Under the pieces are notes generated by a model that had not been told where the DNA came from, did not search any database, and saw only the letters and a program-made list of their open reading frames with translations. A stretch of DNA of 5,914 nucleotides from an uncultured Bacteroidota bacterium (GTDB taxonomy: Bacteria; Bacteroidota; Bacteroidia; Chitinophagales; Chitinophagaceae). Each line of letters starts with the position of its first letter. Position 1 is the first letter of the stretch. Where the stretch lies: assembly GCA_903929655.1 (NCBI GenBank), contig CAIYVS010000601.1, positions 1-5,914 of the forward strand, given 5' to 3'. The translations under genes and the position numbers were made by a program. Below are positions 1-5,807 of this stretch, one piece after another.

Positions 1-1244
1 CATGGACTAATCTCTTGAAAGTTAAGCATGTATTTGTAAGCGATCGCCTTACCGATACTGAAAATGTTGACGTAACGATGCATATTCAATTTAGACAAAA
101 AATTTTAGGTATACCTTTGGCAGAACCTGCGAATATGGCCTATCAATTTTCAGGCCCGTCCGGCAAAAAATATGACGTATTAAATCGCTTAGATTCAGTT
201 AAATTGAATGGAAATGACTCCATATTTAATAAGCAATGGGAATATAGCCCGAATGCATATTTCGAATATGAAATAAAAAGCAGAATAGCTTATTTACAAA
301 ATCATATAGCCGCCCTTGGTAAAGACTTATGTGAACAGTTAATTGCAAATCAGTATTATGGTGAGCAGCGGTGGGCAAAATATTTTATTATAAAAAACGC
401 TTACCGACAACTTGTTTCCACTAAAGATACTGACGGCATGAAATTGTTCCGAAAACGTTATCTATTTATGTCAGAAAAAGATGAATATCCTATACCTGAT
501 ATTTTATTGTATTATTCTAATTATTTCACTACCTCTCAGCTCAATAAGTTCGCTGTCGATGATTTTATTCAAAATGGAAAAACTGATTACAACAGGATTT
601 TATCCCGAATAATAAACACCTATACTGGTGCGCTGAGAGACAAAATGATCGTTGCTTACATTAATTTTTATGGAGTTAATGGTGACTATAACAACGCCAT
701 GAATAAAGCCTTTGCAATAGTAAAGGACCCGTATGCTTTAGCAATTTTAAATAAATTAAAAGGGCGCATGGATGGCACAGTCGCTTATAATTTTCATCTG
801 CCAAATCAGAAGGGACAATTAGTCAACCTAAGCGATTATAAAGGAAAGATCGTATTTATTGATTTTTGGTATACAGGCTGTGGTCATTGCCATGATTATT
901 ATAAACATGAAGTCTCAAAAGCTGAAGATTATTTTAAAGATAACAAAAACATTATTTTTATTACTATATCTATTGATAAACAGCGTAATGCCTGGATAAA
1001 AAGTGTTCAAAGTAATGAATATACATCTATAAAGGTAGTTAATCTCTATACGGGTGGAAGCGGTCATAATGATCCGGTTATTGAACATTTTGGAGTTGAG
1101 TCTTATCCCAATCCTTTACTCGTTGGGCGGGATGGCAAGATTTTAACTTTTGGAGATAAGAAATTAAGAGACATGACTCCAGACTATTCTTCTCCTATTC
1201 TTATTCAAACATTAAAAAATGAGGAGGCTGGAAATTCGCTTTGA
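1..1244 (+). CDS. TlpA-like thiol-disulfide oxidoreductase (5' end outside window)
   Basis: The C-terminal ~155 residues form a thioredoxin-fold domain of the TlpA/ResA/AhpC-TSA type. It starts near the motif AYNFHLPNQKGQLVNLSDYKGK, continues with the strand FIDFWYTGCGHC, and has a cis-proline in SYPNP followed by the typical GRDGKI turn. The active site is CGHC, encoded at 879-890. Such domains reduce or exchange disulfides in the periplasm or cell envelope. The ~260 residues before it are helical and rich in Tyr, Asn and Lys; I do not recognise a named domain there, although long N-terminal extensions are common in Bacteroidota TlpA proteins. The frame is open to the left edge (codons for W-T-N-L precede the TTG at 15), so that TTG is probably not the start and the signal sequence is missing from view. 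413 residues are visible. The stop is TGA at 1242-1244, followed by a shared hairpin. The fold is confident; substrate and partner are unknown. Confidence 0.88.
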   Translation, partial: WTNLLKVKHVFVSDRLTDTENVDVTMHIQFRQKILGIPLAEPANMAYQFSGPSGKKYDVLNRLDSVKLNGNDSIFNKQWEYSPNAYFEYEIKSRIAYLQNHIAALGKDLCEQLIANQYYGEQRWAKYFIIKNAYRQLVSTKDTDGMKLFRKRYLFMSEKDEYPIPDILLYYSNYFTTSQLNKFAVDDFIQNGKTDYNRILSRIINTYTGALRDKMIVAYINFYGVNGDYNNAMNKAFAIVKDPYALAILNKLKGRMDGTVAYNFHLPNQKGQLVNLSDYKGKIVFIDFWYTGCGHCHDYYKHEVSKAEDYFKDNKNIIFITISIDKQRNAWIKSVQSNEYTSIKVVNLYTGGSGHNDPVIEHFGVESYPNPLLVGRDGKILTFGDKKLRDMTPDYSSPILIQTLKNEEAGNSL

Positions 1245-1258
1245 CATTTAAAAAGAAA

Positions 1259-1324
1259 GCCGTCGTATTTTTTATATAATTCTATAGTCAAGTTGTCGAG
1301 ATATTATTTAAAAAATACGACGGC
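1259..1324. terminator. Long-stem hairpin between convergent genes, probable bidirectional terminator
   Basis: Arms 1259-1273 and 1310-1324 are perfect 15-bp inverted repeats (GCCGTCGTATTTTTT and its complement). With one mismatch the stem extends to 22 bp (1259-1280 with 1303-1324) around a 22-nt loop. It lies 14 nt after the stop of the thioredoxin-like gene and 4 nt after the stop of the minus-strand small-protein gene. On the minus strand the stem is followed by a T-rich tract; on the plus strand only by CTATTT. The A/T run sits inside the stem, so it can act in both directions. Confidence 0.75.
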
Positions 1325-1328
1325 CTAT

Positions 1329-1607
1329 TTAGTCGCTAAATGCCCCGCCTTCCAAAATTGTCGCACTTGTCTGAGGAATCTTACTATCTGATGGGGGCGC
1401 ATCACTGGATACTGTGCATACGGAACCTTCGTCTTCGTCACAGTGACCCGTGCCATTGTCCACCTGGACAGTATATGTGCCATCATTGTTTGCTGTCAGG
1501 ACATCGTAGATAGTAGCTTTCGAATTATTGCTACTTTTCGTAGCAAAAGCGCTGCTAACGCTAACTATTACAACGATGGCAATTAGCCCGATACATAGTT
1601 TTTTCAT
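1329..1607 (-). CDS. Small secreted two-cysteine protein, DUF6520-like (copy A)
   Basis: A 92-residue protein starting at ATG 1607. Residues 1-22 are a Sec-type signal peptide: MKK, a hydrophobic core, then a signal peptidase I site after SSAFA and before TKSS. The mature ~70 residues are polar and acidic, with DGTYTVQ, a GHCDEDE segment and a cysteine pair (C56 and C64, seven residues apart), and end in ILEGGAFSD. An extra cysteine, C5, lies inside the signal peptide. The overall plan (short lysine start, AFATK cleavage region, cysteine pair) resembles DUF6520 proteins of Bacteroidota; that family name is from memory, not a search. It is paralogous to the gene at 1727-2002, with about 55 of 91 positions identical by eye. 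The cysteine pair and the nearby MauE-like and TlpA-like genes suggest an envelope disulfide that is formed or reduced there; this is inference. No Shine-Dalgarno is visible; the leader is AT-rich. Confidence 0.8.
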   Translation of the reverse strand: MKKLCIGLIAIVVIVSVSSAFATKSSNNSKATIYDVLTANNDGTYTVQVDNGTGHCDEDEGSVCTVSSDAPPSDSKIPQTSATILEGGAFSD

Positions 1608-1643
1608 GATTTAGTTAATCAATTTTGATAGACAAAGTATTTC

Positions 1644-1723
1644 AAAAAAACCATCGCTATTTGTACAGATTTCTTCACACAAGAAATCAGAAGAATATTC
1701 TGCAAAAACAGCGATGTTTTTTT
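1644..1723 (-). terminator. Nested hairpin between the two small-protein genes, probable terminator
   Basis: The outer arms are AAAAAAACCATCGCT (1644-1658) and AGCGATGTTTTTTT (1710-1723), complementary except for one bulged base. They enclose a perfect 8-bp hairpin, GATTTCTT-CACAC-AAGAAATC (1668-1688), and a 10-bp palindrome AGAATATTCT (1692-1701). On the minus strand it begins 3 nt after the stop of copy B and ends in a T-run, as expected of an intrinsic terminator. The nested loops are more than a terminator needs, so it may also act in the leader of copy A. Confidence 0.65.
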
Positions 1724-1726
1724 AAT

Positions 1727-2002
1727 TTAGTTGCTAAAATTCCCGGTTTCCAAGATCATAGCACCGGATTGCGAAATCTTACCCCCTGATGGAGTTGCAT
1801 CACTGGATACCTTACATGCCACATCCTGATCGTCACAATGACCGGCCCCTTCGTCCGTCTGGACAGTGTAGGTGCCATCACCATTTGTTGACAAAACGTC
1901 GTACGTTGTGCCTTTTGCATGACTGTTACTTTTCGTAGCAAAAGCGCCACCAACGCTTACCATTACAGCAAGGGCAATTAAGCCTAATCTTACTTTTTTC
2001 AT
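1727..2002 (-). CDS. Small secreted two-cysteine protein, DUF6520-like (copy B)
   Basis: A 91-residue protein. I place the start at ATG 2002 (MKKVRLGL), because the upstream in-frame TTG at 2032 would add ten residues before the signal peptide and break the match with copy A. Residues 1-22 are a signal peptide with cleavage after GGAFA. The mature part shares YDVL, DGTYTVQ, GHCD, VSSDA and the ILE-G-FS ending with copy A. The cysteine pair is C56 and C63, six residues apart, one fewer than in copy A because of a single-residue deletion. Unlike copy A there is no cysteine in the signal peptide, so C56 and C63 are the only ones. The neighbour on the 5' side is the MauE-like gene, 87 bp away. 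The pattern fits a tandem duplication followed by divergence. The molecular function is unknown; an exported substrate or carrier of disulfides is one possibility. Confidence 0.82.
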   Translation of the reverse strand: MKKVRLGLIALAVMVSVGGAFATKSNSHAKGTTYDVLSTNGDGTYTVQTDEGAGHCDDQDVACKVSSDATPSGGKISQSGAMILETGNFSN

Positions 2003-2040
2003 AATTGTTAATTTGAAAATTTTAGCAGCCAATTTTATAA

Positions 2041-2103
2041 CAGGATCAGCCGTTAACCTGGTTTCTCGCGCAAGAAATATTTTAAAGCATTAGGCTGTTC
2101 TTG
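2041..2103 (-). other. Imperfect hairpin after the MauE-like gene, with an inner stem like that upstream of copy A
   Basis: The inner stem TTTCT (2062-2066) and AGAAA (2073-2077) encloses CGCGCA. The outer arms CAGGATCAGCC (2041-2051) and GGCTGTTCTTG (2093-2103) pair at 9 of 11 positions; the right arm overlaps the last codons of the MauE-like gene. The inner stem resembles that at 1668-1688, and both lie about 60 nt 5' of a small-protein start. No strong T-run follows, so termination here would be weak and read-through into copy B is plausible. Confidence 0.35.
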
Positions 2104-2545
2104 CCTTTTGCCCGTAAACCCATTTAAAATTTGGCATTTTACCTGTTTCTAAAAGGATTGCCCATAAGGAAATCAATATAAAAAACAAATTAAAAACAAG
2201 ATGTTGCGGCCAATTAAGCTTTTGTATCACACCTCCACAAGAACATGGAACCCGCGGAAAAAAGTGCAATAGTATTGACCCAATATAAAGCGTAAAAAGA
2301 CACATTAAAATGAATGAAGCTTTCAACCCTATCAACTGCGTCCGTTTTATCATCAAAAGAATTGAAATAATAACTTCTGTGGCCGGTACTGTCCAGATAA
2401 ACAATGTTGCTAACCAATGCGAAAAGGGTTGGTTGTACATCGCTTTTTCAAAAGCACGCATATTCAGCCATTTACTTATAGCTGCATACAAGAATAGCAT
2501 TATCAATAAAATTGAAAATACCTCGATAGTAATTTTTCTAAGCAT
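2090..2545 (-). CDS. MauE/DoxX-like redox-associated membrane protein
   Basis: A 151-residue protein with four predicted membrane helices, near residues 6-26, 44-65, 72-95 and 114-132. Between helices 3 and 4 is FPRVPCSCGGVI, carrying a C101-S-C103 pair, then NWPQHLVFNL. This arrangement is typical of the MauE/DoxX family. MauE, with MauD, is required for maturation of the disulfide-rich small subunit of methylamine dehydrogenase, and many Bacteroidota homologues sit beside thioredoxin-like genes with no methylamine genes nearby, as here. A role in moving electrons or disulfides across the inner membrane to envelope thiol proteins is the reasonable inference. The gene heads a group with the two cysteine-pair proteins downstream. 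The start is ATG 2545 behind an AT-rich leader with no clear ribosome-binding motif. The 208-bp region upstream holds a tandem repeat; I could not assign a convincing promoter in it. Confidence 0.85.
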   Translation of the reverse strand: MLRKITIEVFSILLIMLFLYAAISKWLNMRAFEKAMYNQPFSHWLATLFIWTVPATEVIISILLMIKRTQLIGLKASFILMCLFTLYIGSILLHFFPRVPCSCGGVIQKLNWPQHLVFNLFFILISLWAILLETGKMPNFKWVYGQKARTA

Positions 2546-2637
2546 GGCTAAAAATTTAAGTTTGATTTTATCTAAGAAAACTCCAGCCTAATAGCCAATT
2601 GTTGTTGCTGTAAGTTGTCTCTCTTTCCGATGTAAAA

Positions 2638-2763
2638 TTAATACGGCGTTTGATCGCGTGTTTGTTTATTCAGCTCCATTTCATGGTTATTCAGCTCCAA
2701 TGCATGGTTATTCAGTTCCACTTCATGGTTATTCAGTTCACGGCTGGAAACTTTCAGTTTCTT
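2638..2763 (-). other. Open -1 frame after the AraC-like gene encoding seven-residue repeats
   Basis: Read in the -1 frame from 2763, the sequence gives 41 codons starting KKLKVSSREL, then repeats of the form ELNNHEV, ELNNHAL, ELNNHEM, ELNK, and ends at TAA (2638-2640). The frame has no ATG before the repeats, so it could be expressed only as a frameshifted extension of the AraC-like protein, or it may be a decayed tail. The leucine recurs every seven residues, but the second hydrophobic residue is five positions on, so it is not a standard coiled-coil pattern. The nearby sequence TTTAAGAAAC is not a classic slippery heptamer. Whether it is translated is unknown. Confidence 0.25.
2664..2740. 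repeat. 21-bp tandem repeat, three full units plus partial ends
   Basis: The units are 2671-2691, 2692-2712 and 2713-2733, with a partial fourth (2734-2740) and a partial lead-in (2664-2670). The plus-strand unit is CAG(C/T)TCCA-NNN-CATGGTTATT; units differ mainly in one central codon-sized block and in C/T changes. The period of seven codons leaves all three minus-strand frames uninterrupted by repeat-length drift. The repeat lies just past the AraC-like gene and about 120 bp upstream of the MauE-like start. Confidence 0.9.
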
Positions 2764-3104
2764 AAATAATGGGCGGGCGGATTTCCAAAGTATTTTGTGA
2801 ATTTATGAGTAAAGGCAGAGGTATCCGTATATCCGACATAAGCCCCTATCTGCTGGACAGTTCCATGCCGGGCAATTAATAGCTCCATAGCCTTTTTCAT
2901 ACGGATGTTTAGAACAAACATATAAACGCTTACCCGGAAATAGGTGGTAAAATGCCTTTTTAGGGTGGAAATGCTTATGCGGAACTCTTTAGCAATTATA
3001 ATCTCGTTTAGTTCTCTGCCAATATTAGTTTCGATAAATTTCTTTATCTCTTTCAACCTATCAATATCAGAGGCAAGTAATACTATCTTATCACTTCTTG
3101 CCAT
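2754..3104 (-). CDS. Stand-alone AraC-type DNA-binding protein
   Basis: A 116-residue protein that is almost entirely an AraC/XylS DNA-binding domain. The first helix-turn-helix is near residues 34-55 (AKEFRISISTLKRHF) and the second near 83-105 (IGAYVGYTDTSAFTHKFTKYFG), followed by the usual PPAHYLR ending. There is no cupin or other sensing domain; the ~15 residues in front are too short for one. The start is ATG 3104, 17 bp after the kinase stop, so co-transcription with the kinase is likely. Such a protein would bind DNA as a constitutive or level-controlled regulator; its targets are unknown, with its own operon or the MauE-like group 208 bp downstream as candidates by position only. The stop TGA at 2754-2756 is followed in the -1 frame by 41 open codons that include the seven-residue repeat. 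Confidence 0.88.
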   Translation of the reverse strand: MARSDKIVLLASDIDRLKEIKKFIETNIGRELNEIIIAKEFRISISTLKRHFTTYFRVSVYMFVLNIRMKKAMELLIARHGTVQQIGAYVGYTDTSAFTHKFTKYFGNPPAHYLRN

Positions 3105-3121
3105 GAGATTTGATTTATAAC

Positions 3122-3931
3122 TTAATGATGCGTGGTCAATAAATCCTTGCAGTATAATGAGATGGAGCAGCCGTTATCCGGTTTTGTATCGATCTGTAAT
3201 TCAGCATTTAATAATTTTGCACGTTGACGCATATTTACCAAACCCATCATGCCTTTTTCTTCCGCAGCCAATTCATCAAATCCAATTCCATCGTCTCTGA
3301 TAACCATTTTAAAGTTTCCCCTGTGGTAAACCAATTGCATTTCAAGATTACAGGCGTTGGCATGTTGCAGCACATTGTGTATGGCCTCCTGGGCAATGCG
3401 GTAAACCAGTAGCTGTGCCTCTGCGGTGATGCAATGCCCTTCCGCTTCGCCTTCAATATCTATAAAACATTTGATTTGCCTGGAAGCATTGATCTTTTCC
3501 AGGTCGTATTCCAGCATACGGTATAATCCGCGCCCTTTGATGAAATTACAATTCAGGGAATGGCCAATATACTTTGTATCGCTTATTACCCTGTCGGTCA
3601 GTTCCGAAACATACTGTATGACTTCAAGCTGTTCAGGGTTATCGCTGTATTCTTCAATGGTAAAGAGATTCATGCGGATCAGGTGGGCTAATTGCCCAAT
3701 ATTATCGTGGATATCTTTGGAGACCTCCTCTAATACCAGTTCACGTTCCTGGAAACCCATGCTTAATTCCTTATTTTCCAGGTCGAAAAGCAAACGTTGT
3801 TTTTCAAGGTTAAGTTTTAGTACGCCTTTATTATACCGGATGGTAAACATAACTAAGAAAACAGCAAACACTACAAAAAGAAAGGTTGATGCAACGACGA
3901 TCTGGATGATTATCTTATCGTACATGAGCAT
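3122..3931 (-). CDS. Sensor histidine kinase, NarX/LytS-like, single membrane anchor
   Basis: A 269-residue protein. One hydrophobic helix spans about residues 7-31, followed by a helical linker (34-70) likely to form a dimeric coiled coil. The phosphoacceptor region is SKDIHDNIGQL with H75, in the HisKA_3-like form common to NarX/DesK-type kinases. The ATPase domain keeps its N box (QEAIHNVLQHA, N186), G1 box (IRDDGIGF, D213 to G217) and a glycine-rich GMMGLVNMRQRA segment, so it should be active. There is no periplasmic or PAS sensing domain, so the signal probably comes from a partner; the polytopic membrane protein encoded just upstream is the obvious candidate. The ATG at 3931 overlaps the end of that gene by 17 bp (a second ATG at 3925 also overlaps), which suggests translational coupling. 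The cognate regulator is most likely the LuxR-type protein at 5080-5751. Confidence 0.9.
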   Translation of the reverse strand: MLMYDKIIIQIVVASTFLFVVFAVFLVMFTIRYNKGVLKLNLEKQRLLFDLENKELSMGFQERELVLEEVSKDIHDNIGQLAHLIRMNLFTIEEYSDNPEQLEVIQYVSELTDRVISDTKYIGHSLNCNFIKGRGLYRMLEYDLEKINASRQIKCFIDIEGEAEGHCITAEAQLLVYRIAQEAIHNVLQHANACNLEMQLVYHRGNFKMVIRDDGIGFDELAAEEKGMMGLVNMRQRAKLLNAELQIDTKPDNGCSISLYCKDLLTTHH

Positions 3932-4568
3932 TCAGTTTGGGGTAAAAGAAAAAAACAAGGCCTATCGCCATATTCGTAGAGATGCTTACCAGGAAGAGCA
4001 ATAGAACGACACCGGCGGGGACATTTTTTTCATAAAATGCTATCAGGCTAAATAACAGGTAGGTAAAACTCCATGAAAAGATCAGGATAACAGGTAGCCA
4101 GAAATGGACTTCCTTTTTTGCCTGGCGGGGATCGTCCATCTTTATAAATGTGGACAGGGAAATCATACTCAGGGTAATCGTTACGAAAGCCTGGTAAAAC
4201 AAAAAATTAGTGGTTATACCATAGAGTGATTGTATAAAGAAGTTATTTATGATCCCGGCGATCAAACTGAACACAGCTATTATCCAGCCTAAATTCCGTT
4301 TACGGAAAATAGCTATGGTATAGTTAAAATACAAGCAAAGCAGGAAAAGCTCTATGATGCTGGAGATATTATAAACAGGCAGATTATCAGTATATCTAAA
4401 GGCCGCGTAATAAGCAAGCGATTCAGATACTAGGCCAAGTATGGTCAGGTAGTAGAATATCTTTGTTCCGATGTCCATACTCCGGTAATTCAATGACCCG
4501 GTGACCACGGCAATGCTTAATACCAGCAGCAGGATAGCCCCTTTCAAATAAAATGGATTCATGATCAT
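3915..4568 (-). CDS. Seven-helix membrane protein of unknown function
   Basis: A 217-residue, very hydrophobic protein with seven likely membrane helices, at roughly 8-27, 35-57, 66-88, 92-113, 119-142, 155-178 and 183-209. I do not recognise a named family or catalytic motif. Short charged loops (FRKRNLGW, KMDDPRQAKKEVHFW) lie between helices 3 and 4 and between helices 5 and 6. It sits between a lipoprotein gene (1 nt away) and the kinase (17-bp overlap), so it belongs to the same transcription unit. Membrane proteins of this kind next to single-anchor kinases in Bacteroidota are plausible signal-input partners; that is inference. The start may be ATG 4568 or the second in-frame ATG at 4562. 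Confidence 0.75.
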   Translation of the reverse strand: MIMNPFYLKGAILLLVLSIAVVTGSLNYRSMDIGTKIFYYLTILGLVSESLAYYAAFRYTDNLPVYNISSIIELFLLCLYFNYTIAIFRKRNLGWIIAVFSLIAGIINNFFIQSLYGITTNFLFYQAFVTITLSMISLSTFIKMDDPRQAKKEVHFWLPVILIFSWSFTYLLFSLIAFYEKNVPAGVVLLLFLVSISTNMAIGLVFFFYPKLNAHVR

Positions 4569-4569
4569 A

Positions 4570-5067
4570 TCATTGGTTAGCGGTCAGAAAAGGGTTTGCA
4601 GCCTGTCCGGCAGGGCAGACAGGAGGACATGGTTGTGTGTAGTCCAGTACCGTATTCCCGGTATAATAGACATAGCTCCCGTTAGCTTTATAGGCGGCAA
4701 TAATGATGGTCAGGGCATTACTTTTATAGCCAGCGTTAGTATTAACTTTTGAGGAGTTGGCATAGGAAAGTGTATGGGCAAACATCAGTTTAATACTCGT
4801 AATACTGTCACTGCCGGACATGCTGTCAATATAGCGGCGTAATTGTTTTACATCCACTGTCAATGATCGGATATCCGTATCATTGTACTGATAGTTAATA
4901 CTATTCAGGTAACTGCCAAGCATTTTGTTGGCGGAATCGACCGGCATAAAATGAGAGGCACTATCACTCAGGGTAAGGCTATGGATACCTGTACCTGTAT
5001 TGAAATGGCAGGAACATAAAACAATACTAATGAGCGCCATGCTAAAAGTCATAAATTGGTTTTTCAT
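4570..5067 (-). CDS. Small lipoprotein of unknown function
   Basis: A 165-residue protein with a lipoprotein signal. A hydrophobic stretch ends in the lipobox L17-C-S-C20, giving a lipid-modified cysteine at residue 20. The mature part has an amphipathic region (MLGSYLNSINYQYNDTDIRS, then VDVKQLRRYI), a hydrophobic segment (NALTIIIAAYKANGSYVYY), and near the C-terminus PCPPVCP with C147 and C151, a CxxxC pair that could form a disulfide. I recognise the general pattern from Bacteroidota hypothetical lipoproteins but no named family. It starts at ATG 5067, 12 bp after the regulator stop, and ends 1 nt before the membrane protein start, so it is embedded in the two-component operon. A surface or periplasmic sensor accessory role is possible but unproven. 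Confidence 0.8.
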   Translation of the reverse strand: MKNQFMTFSMALISIVLCSCHFNTGTGIHSLTLSDSASHFMPVDSANKMLGSYLNSINYQYNDTDIRSLTVDVKQLRRYIDSMSGSDSITSIKLMFAHTLSYANSSKVNTNAGYKSNALTIIIAAYKANGSYVYYTGNTVLDYTQPCPPVCPAGQAANPFLTANQ

Positions 5068-5079
5068 AAACTTTGATTT

Positions 5080-5751
5080 TTATTTTAAATTATTGGAATG
5101 GGATGGATCATTATCGATAATACCGGAGTGTGAGGCAAACAGAACCAATTCATGCCGTGTGTTAATTCTTAATCGTCCAAACAGCCTTCCCCTGCAGCCA
5201 TCTAATGTCCGCATGGTAATGCCCATTTTTTCAGCGATCTGGTCATAACGCAGTTCCGTACAGCATAATTTTAATAATTCCATTTCCCTGTCCGGTATAT
5301 GAATGGCTTTAGCATCACGGTGCATCAGAAAGGTTTTTTCAGTCGCTACCTTTGAATAATAATAGCCTGTTTCGTAAATATCATGCAAAGCTTTTCTGAA
5401 TTCGAGTGGACGGCAACTTTTCAACAGGTAACCCCTGGCTCCCTTATGGATCATAGTTGAAATATTATAATCGCTATTGTAGGACGTTAATACGAGTATC
5501 CTTATCAGCGGAAATTTTTGTCTCAATTCATCAGCAAGCGTAAAGCCATCCATCTTCGGCATGCTCAGGTCAATAACGGCAATGTCCGGTAACACGCTGA
5601 CCTTTTCTAACTGATGGAGCATATCAAGGCCATGTATGGCTTCCATAGTGACCTTTATCTGTTTATCTACTAATAATTGCTTTGCAAGACCCTCCCGCAT
5701 CAGGTCATGGTCATCTACAATAGCAATTTTAATTAAGTCTTCTCTCTCCAT
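5080..5751 (-). CDS. Response regulator, NarL/FixJ type (receiver plus LuxR helix-turn-helix)
   Basis: I choose ATG 5751 (MEREDLIKIAIVDDH), giving 223 residues; a longer frame from TTG 5814 would add 21 residues encoded by a GC-rich hairpin and a leader. The receiver domain (about 7-125) has acidic residues D13 and D14, phosphoacceptor D61 (VIDLSMPKMDG), T89 (VLTSY) and K111 (GYLLK), all intact. The output domain (about 150-208) is LuxR-type: PDREMELLKL, then YDQIAEKMGITMRTLDGCRGRLFGRL and TRHELVLFA. Phosphorylation by the kinase three genes downstream would be expected to promote dimerisation and DNA binding. It is the first gene of the five-gene operon, so the regulator is transcribed before the kinase. 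Autoregulation is likely for such loci but not shown by the sequence. Confidence 0.93.
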   Translation of the reverse strand: MEREDLIKIAIVDDHDLMREGLAKQLLVDKQIKVTMEAIHGLDMLHQLEKVSVLPDIAVIDLSMPKMDGFTLADELRQKFPLIRILVLTSYNSDYNISTMIHKGARGYLLKSCRPLEFRKALHDIYETGYYYSKVATEKTFLMHRDAKAIHIPDREMELLKLCCTELRYDQIAEKMGITMRTLDGCRGRLFGRLRINTRHELVLFASHSGIIDNDPSHSNNLK

Positions 5752-5780
5752 GCTGTAAAAGTAATACCCGAATGTCCAAA

Positions 5781-5807
5781 TTCTCAGGGGCTGCGCCCCC
5801 CTAAGAA
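5781..5807. other. GC-rich hairpin upstream of the response regulator
   Basis: TTCTCAGGGG (5781-5790) and CCCCTAAGAA (5798-5807) form a 10-bp stem with one mismatch on the plus strand (a G-U pair in minus-strand RNA), around CTGCGCC. An alternative register GGGGC-TGC-GCCCC is also perfect. It lies 29 nt before the chosen regulator start, in otherwise AT-rich DNA. It may be a leader structure or the terminator of a gene beyond the right edge; it has no clear T-run on the minus strand. Confidence 0.55.

Noticed and set aside
15..17. TTG as the start of the thioredoxin-like gene
   Set aside because: The frame is open to the window edge and no signal peptide is visible after TTG, so the real start should lie to the left.
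1633..1640. TACTTTG on the minus strand as a -7 promoter box for copy A
   Set aside because: It is one base short of the Bacteroidota consensus TAnnTTTG and no TTG-type -33 box is found at the right distance.
2003..2032. TTG-started ten-residue extension of small-protein copy B
   Set aside because: It precedes an obvious signal peptide beginning MKK, and copy A has no counterpart.
2310..2591. 93-residue plus-strand frame across the MauE-like gene
   Set aside because: It is antisense to a clear four-helix membrane protein with a family motif and has no recognisable features of its own.
2595..2765. Plus-strand open frame with HGYSxPx repeats across the 21-bp repeat
   Set aside because: It has no ATG start, is antisense to the AraC tail, and its openness follows from the repeat length being a multiple of three.
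3426..4004. 192-residue plus-strand frame across the kinase
   Set aside because: It is serine-rich with low complexity, as expected from the complement of a coding region; the kinase motifs on the other strand are unambiguous.
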